A stretch of 64,000 bases of DNA, taken from NCBI GenBank assembly GCA_022825895.1, contig JAJDVX010000041.1, positions 19,324 to 83,323 of the forward strand. The letters are read 5' to 3'. Below, in pieces: positions 7,226 to 14,123 of the stretch. A model generated the notes under the pieces. The model was not told where the DNA came from. It worked only from the letters and a program-made list of their open reading frames with translations, and searched no databases. A program made the position numbers and the translations under genes. How positions within the stretch are numbered: position 1 is the stretch's first letter; each line of letters begins with the position of its first letter. Origin of the DNA: Chloroflexota bacterium. GTDB taxonomy: Bacteria > Chloroflexota > UBA11872.

Positions 7226-8611
7226 GTGACCGTTGCCCGGGCGCCCAACGGGCGGGCATGGCTGACGGCGCTCGCGGCGCTGGCCGCTGCCGCCTTCCTG
7301 GCGGGCCTGCTGAGCGGCGCACGGCCGCCGCCGGCCGCGATGGCGGGAGGCATTGCCGTCCTGGGCGCGCTCGTCGGATTCGCGCGTCCGGCGGGTGGAC
7401 TCGCCGCGGCGCTGCTGCTGGCGTTGCTGGCGCCGTTTCTGGTCGTGCCGCAACGAATCGGTGTGCAACCACCGGTGCTGGACGTGGTGGTTGCGGCGAC
7501 CTCCCTGGGCATTGCGGTGCAGGCGATTCGGCGTGGACGCGGCGTTGTGCGCGCGTGGCCGCGGATTCCGCGCTGGCTTGTGCTCGTCGTGGCGCTGGGG
7601 GCGGTGCTGCCGTTGGCGTCGGGCGCGGCAGCTTATGCCGCGTCGAGCGACAGGGACGCGACGCAGGTTGCGGTCAAGATGTCCCTGTACGGGCTGACGC
7701 CGCTGATGGTGGCGCTTACCTGCCGTTCGGCCAACGTCTACCGGCGCGCCACAACGCTGGTGGTTGCGGCGACCGGGTTGCAGGCGCTGACCGCCATTGG
7801 CCTTCACCTCGCGGGGCCCGGCGGCATTGAGGCGCTGCGGTCGTTGGCCGCGGCGGGATACCCGTCCACGAATGTCGCGCGGTTTCTCCCGGATGAAACC
7901 ACGCGTCGCGCCACGGGCCTTCTGGTCGACCCCAACGTCCTGGGCGTCACCCTGGCGGCCGCGCTGCCGTTTGGCTTGACGTGGTTTGGGCGCGGCGGTC
8001 GCCGCGCGGCTTTCGGAGCGGCGGCCGTGATGGTGATTGGCCTGGCATTGGCGCTGACGATTTCGCGAGCGAGTTGGATTGCCGCCACCGTGGGGCTTCT
8101 GATCTGGCTGGCGCTGGTCCGACCGCGGGCGGCCGCTCTGGCGGCGGCGCTGCTGGGCGGCGCCGTGTTGGTTGCGCCGGTGGATCCCTTCGAGCGAATT
8201 CGCCAGGGGCTCCTTGGCGCCGACCGCTCCGGGGCGCTGCGAATCGGCGAGATTCGCGAGGCCACGCGGGTTATCAGCCGGTTCCCGCTGCTGGGCGTGG
8301 GCTACGGCGACGCCCCGCATCCGGACATTTTTGCGGGCGTATCGAATGCGTGGTTGTGGCTGGCCGAGCGCGCGGGCATCGCGGCGGCGCTGGCGCATCT
8401 GGCCCTGGTGGGCGGCGCGGCCCTGACGGCTGTGCGGACCAATGCCGCCGATCCGGCCTTGCGGCCGCCGCTGGCTTCACTGGCGGCGTTTGCCGCGGCC
8501 GGCGTGTTTGATCACCACATCGTGAGCTTTCCGCACCTGGTGTTTCTGTTGGGCGGGCTCGCGGGACTGATCGCGGCCCGTGCGTCCGACTCCGAGGCGC
8601 GCGCGGCTTGA
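7226..8611 (+). CDS. O-antigen ligase/polymerase-like membrane protein
   Basis: 461 residues from GTG 7226, with ten or more hydrophobic segments. A large outside loop near residues 205-235 (R-F-L-P-D-E-T-T-R-R-A-T-G-L-L-V-D-P-N-V-L) has the character of the Wzy_C/O-antigen-ligase family. A later L-G-V-G-Y-G-D-A-P-H block also matches the position of the conserved periplasmic motif in WaaL/Wzy proteins. Members join lipid-linked glycan repeats to one another or to a final acceptor on the outer face of the membrane. Whether this one polymerises or ligates is not decidable. It overlaps the next gene by 4 nt (TTGA). Confidence 0.75.
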   Translation: MTVARAPNGRAWLTALAALAAAAFLAGLLSGARPPPAAMAGGIAVLGALVGFARPAGGLAAALLLALLAPFLVVPQRIGVQPPVLDVVVAATSLGIAVQAIRRGRGVVRAWPRIPRWLVLVVALGAVLPLASGAAAYAASSDRDATQVAVKMSLYGLTPLMVALTCRSANVYRRATTLVVAATGLQALTAIGLHLAGPGGIEALRSLAAAGYPSTNVARFLPDETTRRATGLLVDPNVLGVTLAAALPFGLTWFGRGGRRAAFGAAAVMVIGLALALTISRASWIAATVGLLIWLALVRPRAAALAAALLGGAVLVAPVDPFERIRQGLLGADRSGALRIGEIREATRVISRFPLLGVGYGDAPHPDIFAGVSNAWLWLAERAGIAAALAHLALVGGAALTAVRTNAADPALRPPLASLAAFAAAGVFDHHIVSFPHLVFLLGGLAGLIAARASDSEARAA

Positions 8612-9675
8612 GAACCGTTGCGCTGGACGGGCGAATGCTCCGCCACGATCGGGCGGGCATCGGTCGCTACATCTGGCGGTTGCAGGAGGCGCTGGCCGCG
8701 CTTCCGCGGCAGGCCATGGATCTTGCGTTGCTGGTGGACCGGCGCGGCGGGCTGCCGGGCAAACCCGCGCTGCGGGCGCGGCCGGTTTTTGCCCCAGTGC
8801 GGGGCCGGCCGGAACGGATCCTGCTGCCGCACGCACTGCGCGGGGCCGACCTGGCGCACTTTCCAGATCATGGAATCCCCGACGGATGCACGTGTCCGGC
8901 GGTGGTGACGGTTCACGACATTTCGTTCCTGACGCACCCCGAGACTCATTCCGCTACCAGCCGACGCTATTACGAACGCGCGATTCAGACTCTTCGGCGC
9001 GCGCGAGCAGTGATCGTTCTCTCGAAGCACGCGCGAGCGGCGCTGGTGGGTCGGGGTCTTGCGGACGCCGCGCAGGTGACAGTTATTCCGAATGCGCCGG
9101 GTCTGCCGGCACCAGGGCCAGGGTTGAGATCCCGGGCCTGGCCCGCGCCGTATGCGCTGATGGTTGGAACGATTCAACCGCGCAAGAACATTGCCCTGGC
9201 GGCGCGCGCCTATGCCGCAGCGGCGTTTGCCCGGCGCGCAACGCTGCTGATTGCCGGGTCCATTGGCTACCGTGGGCCGGAGATCGTCCGCGCCGTGCAG
9301 GACGAGCACGGCGCCGGATCCGTGCGGTTTCTGGGCCGGGTGAGCGACGACATGCTGGTTCGCCTGCTGGCCCAGGCGGAGTTTCTGCTGATGCCGTCGC
9401 TCGACGAAGGGTTCGGTCTGCCGGCAGTGGAGGCCATGTCGTGCGGGACGCCTGTCATCGCGGCGCGGGCGGGCCCCGTGCCGGACGTCGTGGGCGACGC
9501 TGCGGTGCTCATCGAGCCCGATGACCGCGAGGCGCTGACCGCGGCCATCGATCGACTGGGCGACGACGCGGAACTGCGCGCCGCGCTTGGCGCGCGCGGC
9601 CGAGCCCGGTCCGCTGCGTTCAGCTGGGAGCGAACGGCGCGCGCGACGCTGGCGGTGTACGAGGCCCACGCATGA
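8608..9675 (+). CDS. Family 4 glycosyltransferase
   Basis: 355 residues, GT-B fold. The start is TTG 8608, overlapping the previous stop. It is preferred because the protein then begins RTVALDGRMLRHDRAGIGRY, the usual opening with the G-I-G-R acceptor loop. Further landmarks are VVTVHDISFL, the inter-domain segment MVGTIQPRKNI, and the donor-binding E-x7-E motif in DEGFGLPAVEAMSCGTPVI. The retaining transfer is from a nucleotide sugar, often GDP-mannose in close relatives. No transmembrane helix is evident, so it is probably cytosolic or membrane-peripheral. An ATGA overlap with the next glycosyltransferase indicates coupled translation. Confidence 0.88.
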   Translation: MRTVALDGRMLRHDRAGIGRYIWRLQEALAALPRQAMDLALLVDRRGGLPGKPALRARPVFAPVRGRPERILLPHALRGADLAHFPDHGIPDGCTCPAVVTVHDISFLTHPETHSATSRRYYERAIQTLRRARAVIVLSKHARAALVGRGLADAAQVTVIPNAPGLPAPGPGLRSRAWPAPYALMVGTIQPRKNIALAARAYAAAAFARRATLLIAGSIGYRGPEIVRAVQDEHGAGSVRFLGRVSDDMLVRLLAQAEFLLMPSLDEGFGLPAVEAMSCGTPVIAARAGPVPDVVGDAAVLIEPDDREALTAAIDRLGDDAELRAALGARGRARSAAFSWERTARATLAVYEAHA

Positions 9676-10886
9676 GGATCCTGGCCGTCACCTCCACGCC
9701 GCCGTGGCCGGCGACGCACGGCGCGGCGATTCGCAACGGCCTGCTGCTGGAGGCGCTGGCACGCGAGCACCGCGTTGACCTAGTGACGCTGGACCGTCCG
9801 GGCGCGCCGGCGGTTCCCGCGCCACCCGGCATCGGTAGGGTCGTCCAGGTTCGGGCGGCGCCACCGAGCAATTGGCGGCGGCTGCGAGGCGGGTGGCGGG
9901 GCGGTGTTCCCGACCTGCTGATTCGCCACGGATCTCGAGTCCTGCGGGGCCGTGTCCAGTTGCTCCTCAGCAGCGGCGCCTATGACGCCGTCCACGTGGC
10001 GCAGGTACAGCTGGCACCGCTGATACGCGACGCGCGGACCGCGTCGCCGGGGACGTCCAGGCGACCGCGCGCGGTCTACGACGCGCATAACATCGAGTGG
10101 AAGCTACAGGCGGCGCTGGCGGACGCCAGCGCCTGGCCGCGGGCGCTCTGGGCTCGGCGGCAGGCCGGGCTGTTGCGTCGGGTGGAAGCCTGGATTGCGC
10201 GGACGGCCGACCTGGTCGTCGCGTCGTCGACCGCCGACCGGGTCGATCTGGTGGCCCTGGGCGCCGCCTCGCCGATGTATATCCCTCACCCGGTACCGAT
10301 CGGGGCGGTGAGACCGGGCAGCGGCGATCGGGCCGTGAATCCGCGCGTTCTGTTTGCGGCGAATTTCGCCTACCGTCCTAACATACTGGCGGCGGAATGG
10401 CTGTTTGGCCGGGTGTGGCCAGCCATTGCGCGCGAGTTGCCGGAGGCCGAGTTACGAGTGGTTGGTCCGCAATCGGAGCGCCTGCGACCGATCGTTCCCG
10501 TGCGTACAACCCTGGGCGGAACCGTGGACGACATCGAACGCGAGTACCAGTTGGCGTGGATGGCCGTTTCCCCCACCTCGGTCGCGGGGGGCGCGCCGTA
10601 CAAGGTTCTCTCGGCCCTGGCCGCGGGCCGGCCGGTGGTGGCGCGCAAGCAAGGCTATGTTGGCCTGCCCGCCGGCGACGGGACAGGCGTGATGCTTCCC
10701 GAACGGCCCGACGAGTTTGCGGCCGCCGTGACTGGTCTGGCACAGGATCCCGAGTTTTATCAGCGCACGGCGAGTGCCGGCTTCGCGTTCGTGAAGACCG
10801 AGCACGACGCCGCGATGGTGGGTGGGCAGCTTCTGGATGCGTACGCGCGCCTTGAGGCACCGGCGATTGTGGACGGGGCAGCGTGA
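9672..10886 (+). CDS. Family 4 glycosyltransferase, second copy
   Basis: 404 residues from ATG 9672 (ATGA overlap upstream, GTGA downstream). The N-terminal domain starts RILAVTSTPPWPATHGAAIRN with the glycine-containing donor loop. YDAHNIEWK in the first domain and FAANFAYRPNILAAEWL at the domain border resemble the PEP-CTERM/exosortase-associated GT4 subgroup. The C-terminal nucleotide site is weaker than in the preceding enzyme: the classical E-x7-E is replaced by a V-A-G-G-A-P-Y-K-V-L-S-A-L-A-A-G-R-P stretch. That is normal for this subgroup and does not imply inactivity. Sugar specificity unknown. Confidence 0.85.
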   Translation: MRILAVTSTPPWPATHGAAIRNGLLLEALAREHRVDLVTLDRPGAPAVPAPPGIGRVVQVRAAPPSNWRRLRGGWRGGVPDLLIRHGSRVLRGRVQLLLSSGAYDAVHVAQVQLAPLIRDARTASPGTSRRPRAVYDAHNIEWKLQAALADASAWPRALWARRQAGLLRRVEAWIARTADLVVASSTADRVDLVALGAASPMYIPHPVPIGAVRPGSGDRAVNPRVLFAANFAYRPNILAAEWLFGRVWPAIARELPEAELRVVGPQSERLRPIVPVRTTLGGTVDDIEREYQLAWMAVSPTSVAGGAPYKVLSALAAGRPVVARKQGYVGLPAGDGTGVMLPERPDEFAAAVTGLAQDPEFYQRTASAGFAFVKTEHDAAMVGGQLLDAYARLEAPAIVDGAA

Positions 10887-11824
10887 CGGTCGCGGTCTGC
10901 GCGACGGTCAGGAATGAAGCGGCGGACGCGGCGACGCTGGTTGCGAGCCTGCGGGAACAATCGTTGGCAGCCGACGAGATCGTGATCACGGACGGCGGGT
11001 CCACCGACGGGACGTTTGAGGCCTTGCGCGCGGCCGCGGCGGGTGATGCACGGATCACGCTGCTGCGCGCGCCCGGGACAAATATCGCCGCTGGACGGAA
11101 CCGCGCCATCGCGGCGACCGAGGCGCCGCTGGTGGCGGTGACCGATGCGGGGCTGCAGCGATCGCCGCACTGGCTGGAATCGCTGGTCGCGACGGTGGAG
11201 CGGGAGCCGCTGGCGGCCGGGTCGTACGGTTACATCCTGGCGGCGCCGGCCACGACGTTCGAGGCTGCGCTGGGCGCGGTGGCGCTCCCGCTGGCATCGC
11301 AGATCGACCCAGGGGGATATCCGCCGAGCAGCGGGTCGGCGTTGTTTCGACGCGCGTGGTTGCAGCGGGTTGGCGGATATCCCGAGTGGCTGGCGCACGG
11401 CGAGGATCTCTGGCTGGATCGCGAGATCTGGCGCGCCGGTGGGTGGTTTCGCCATGCTCCGGGCGCCGATGTCGGGATTCGCCCGCGTTCCACGGTGTCG
11501 GCCTTTTTCCGGCAGTATTTCCTGTACGCGGCCGGTGACGGACACGCCGGAATGCTCCAGCCGCGCCACGCGCTGCGCTACGGGGCCTATGCCCTTGGGC
11601 TTGCGCTGCTCCTGGCGCCCGCGCCGGCGTCGCGGATCGTCCTGGCGCTGTTGGCCGGCGTCTACCTGGGCCGCTGCATGCGCCGCGTGCCGGCGATGGC
11701 CCGAGATAGCGACGCCGCCGATCCGTCAATTGCCGCTGCCTTCGCACCGTTCCTGCGAATCGTGGGCGATGTGGCCAAGATGACGGGGTTCGCGGCAGGC
11801 CTGTCGCGCCGGTTGCGTCGATGA
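10883..11824 (+). CDS. Family 2 glycosyltransferase with C-terminal membrane segment
   Basis: 313 residues from GTG 10883. GT-A motifs are TVRNEAAD, ITDGGSTDGT, VTDAG at the metal-binding position, and GEDLWLDREIW as the acidic catalytic block. After the catalytic domain, residues about 233-265 form one or two hydrophobic helices (YGAYALGLALLLAP and a following segment), so the enzyme is probably membrane-anchored. The family includes succinoglycan-type and cell-wall glycosyltransferases. It follows a GT4 with GTGA overlap and precedes another GT2 with ATGA overlap, making the four transferases a single coupled block. Confidence 0.85.
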   Translation: MTVAVCATVRNEAADAATLVASLREQSLAADEIVITDGGSTDGTFEALRAAAAGDARITLLRAPGTNIAAGRNRAIAATEAPLVAVTDAGLQRSPHWLESLVATVEREPLAAGSYGYILAAPATTFEAALGAVALPLASQIDPGGYPPSSGSALFRRAWLQRVGGYPEWLAHGEDLWLDREIWRAGGWFRHAPGADVGIRPRSTVSAFFRQYFLYAAGDGHAGMLQPRHALRYGAYALGLALLLAPAPASRIVLALLAGVYLGRCMRRVPAMARDSDAADPSIAAAFAPFLRIVGDVAKMTGFAAGLSRRLRR

Positions 11825-12717
11825 CGACGGCCAGCCCGGACGTGGCCGTGGTGATAACCACCTACAACGTCCGTCCTCTGCTGGAGCGATGCCTGGATAG
11901 CCTGGACGCCGCCCGCGGATCGCTGGTTACTGACGTCGTGGTGGTGGACAACGGTCGTGGCGACGACACGTGGCCGATGCTGCTGGCTCGCGATGACGTG
12001 CGCGCCATTCGCGGCTCGCCGGATCTGGGATTCGGGGGCGCCAATAACATCGGGGCGGCGGCGACGGACGCGCCGCTGGTGCTTTTCCTGAACCCGGACA
12101 CGGAGCCGGAGCCGGGTTCGATCCAGACCCTGGCCGAGGAGCTCAACCGGCGACCCGCAGCCGCGGCAGCCGGCCCCCGGCTGTCACTTCCCGACGGCGG
12201 GCTGGATCCCGCCGCCCGGCGGCACTTTCCGCGTCCGGGAAACGCGTTGCATCGTCTGCTGGGGTCGCCGCGCCTGCTGGGACCGCGGCCGGCCCGGCCG
12301 TATAACGCCGGCGACCCGGCGGAGGCCTCCGTGAGCGAGATCGATGCGGTGTCCGGGGCATGTCTCCTGGTTCGTCGCGAGGCCTTCCAGGCCGTTCGAG
12401 GCTTTGACCCCAGTTTTTTCATGTACGGCGACGATCTGGACCTGCAGCGGCGAATTGCCAACAACGGCTGGACGTCGCTCTACGTGCCCGCGGCCCGCGT
12501 CTGGCATCACAAGCGGCAGTCGTCGCGGCAGCGCCCGTTGCGCACACGGTTTGAGTTTTACCGGTCGATGTGGCGCTATTACGCGAAACACCACGATGAG
12601 GATCCCTGGCCGCTGCGGCTCCTGGTCCTGGGGGCGATAGCCGTTGTGGGGTGTGGCGGCGTGTTGCGCGCGCTCGCAGCCGCGCGACCCGCGCGAACGG
12701 AGCGGCCGGCGTGCTGA
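11821..12717 (+). CDS. Family 2 glycosyltransferase, WbbL-type
   Basis: 298 residues from ATG 11821. It starts VVITTYNVRPLLERCLDSL, with VVVDNGRGDDT, FLNPDTEPEPG in the DxD position, and GACLLVRREAFQAVRGFD before MYGDDLDLQRRI. This motif order is typical of WbbL-like rhamnosyltransferases, which use dTDP-L-rhamnose, and rmlD lies in the same operon. A hydrophobic segment near residues 270-288 may anchor the C-terminus. Its end overlaps the GTG of the sugar transferase by 7 nt. The rhamnose specificity is an inference. Confidence 0.85.
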   Translation: MTTASPDVAVVITTYNVRPLLERCLDSLDAARGSLVTDVVVVDNGRGDDTWPMLLARDDVRAIRGSPDLGFGGANNIGAAATDAPLVLFLNPDTEPEPGSIQTLAEELNRRPAAAAAGPRLSLPDGGLDPAARRHFPRPGNALHRLLGSPRLLGPRPARPYNAGDPAEASVSEIDAVSGACLLVRREAFQAVRGFDPSFFMYGDDLDLQRRIANNGWTSLYVPAARVWHHKRQSSRQRPLRTRFEFYRSMWRYYAKHHDEDPWPLRLLVLGAIAVVGCGGVLRALAAARPARTERPAC

Positions 12718-14123
12718 TCTGGGCTCGGCGCAATTGGGGCGCGATCGTGTCCACGCTGTCGCTCGGGGCCGATGTGGTGACGGTGGTGCTGGCTCTGGTC
12801 GCCGCCTACTACATGCGGTATCGCTTTGGATGGTTTGAGGGGACGCCGCCGAACCGATTTCTTTTCCTTGCGCCCGTGACCATTTCATTTGCCGTGGCCA
12901 CCGTGATCGGCGGACTGACGGTGGGCATGTATTCGAGATTCCGGACGGCGGGGCCATTTGACCGGGTGGCGCGCAGCGCCGGCATGGTGACCATCGGCGC
13001 GTTGCTGGCGGTTGCCGCGACGTTTTTTGTGTTTACCGACCGGCTGGAACCCGTGCGAAACGTGATGCCCATCGCCTGGCTGCTTGGCATCGTGTTCGTT
13101 GCGATCGGCCGGTCTTTGCTGGCCGGGCTGCTGAGGATTCTGGCCGTGCTTGGACACGGGGTGCAGCGGGTGCTCGTGATCGGTGCGGGGGGCGAAGGCC
13201 GTGAGGTCGGCGGGCGACTGCTGGGGGATCCGAGTCGGCGCTATCAGTTGGTGGGATTCGTGGACGACTTCGAATCGCAGGTGACCATTGGCGAACGGGA
13301 CATCCCGGTGTTGGGTACGTCCGCGGTGCTGGCGGACATTATTGCGGAGCACGAAATCGACAAGGTGGTTGTGGCTATTCCTTCGCTTTCCCACGATGAT
13401 CTGCTGTCGATTCTTGCCGAAGTCGAGGCGTCGTACGCCGACGTCTGGCTCCTACCCGATCTCTTTCAGCTCATGGTGTCGCCGGTGACCGAAGGCGGCG
13501 TGCGAGGGCTTCCGCTGATTGCCGTGAACGAGGTTCGGCTGCGGGGTCTGAGTCGATTCAGCAAGCGAATGCTCGACCTGGTGGTGGCTTCGATCGTGCT
13601 GGTGGTGGCATCGGCGCCTCTGCTGCTCATCGCTCTCATCATCAAGCTAGACTCCAAGGGACCAGCGTTTTACGTGCAGACCCGGGTGGGCCGCGACGGG
13701 CGGCCGTTTCCGATCGTGAAGTTCCGAACGATGGTCAGCGGCGCCGATGCGTATGGACAGACCTGGACGGTTGCCAACGATCCGCGGCAGACGCGCGTCG
13801 GTCGAATCCTCCGGCGCTACTGGATTGACGAATTGCCACAGCTCTTGAACGTGATACGCGGCGACATGAGCCTGGTTGGACCGCGTCCGGAGCAGCCCGA
13901 CTACGTGGCCAGGTTCCGTGGCGAGTTCTCCCGCTACATGGTCCGCCACCGGGAACGCGCCGGCGTCACGGGTTGGGCCCAGGTGAATGGCATGCGCGGC
14001 GATTCGTCGATCGCCGACCGCACGCGCTATGACTTGTACTACGTTGAGAACTGGTCGGTGCTCTTTGATCTGAGGATTCTGTTGCGCACACTGCTGATTG
14101 TGATCCGCGGCGATGCGAACTAG
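12711..14123 (+). CDS. Undecaprenyl-phosphate sugar phosphotransferase, WcaJ-type
   Basis: 470 residues. GTG 12711 is chosen over an upstream ATG at 12651 because it has a GGAG site and avoids running 60 nt into the previous gene. The N-terminal half has about four to five membrane helices, then a CoA-binding-like Rossmann segment (VLVIGAGGEGREVGG, then V-G-F-V-D-D). The C-terminal half is the bacterial sugar transferase domain: KRMLDLVVA, KFRTMV, RILRRYWIDELPQL, SLVGPRPEQPDYV and G-V-T-G-W-A-Q-V-N-G. The enzyme loads the first sugar-1-phosphate onto undecaprenyl phosphate, which starts assembly of the repeat unit. It is therefore the initiating enzyme for the glycan the preceding transferases extend. 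Confidence 0.92.
   Translation: MLIWARRNWGAIVSTLSLGADVVTVVLALVAAYYMRYRFGWFEGTPPNRFLFLAPVTISFAVATVIGGLTVGMYSRFRTAGPFDRVARSAGMVTIGALLAVAATFFVFTDRLEPVRNVMPIAWLLGIVFVAIGRSLLAGLLRILAVLGHGVQRVLVIGAGGEGREVGGRLLGDPSRRYQLVGFVDDFESQVTIGERDIPVLGTSAVLADIIAEHEIDKVVVAIPSLSHDDLLSILAEVEASYADVWLLPDLFQLMVSPVTEGGVRGLPLIAVNEVRLRGLSRFSKRMLDLVVASIVLVVASAPLLLIALIIKLDSKGPAFYVQTRVGRDGRPFPIVKFRTMVSGADAYGQTWTVANDPRQTRVGRILRRYWIDELPQLLNVIRGDMSLVGPRPEQPDYVARFRGEFSRYMVRHRERAGVTGWAQVNGMRGDSSIADRTRYDLYYVENWSVLFDLRILLRTLLIVIRGDAN

Noticed and set aside
6755..8398. A 547-codon minus-strand frame over the glycosyltransferase, unknown gene and ligase
   Set aside because: Low-complexity Arg/Gln/Asn-rich translation across three real genes; a shadow frame.
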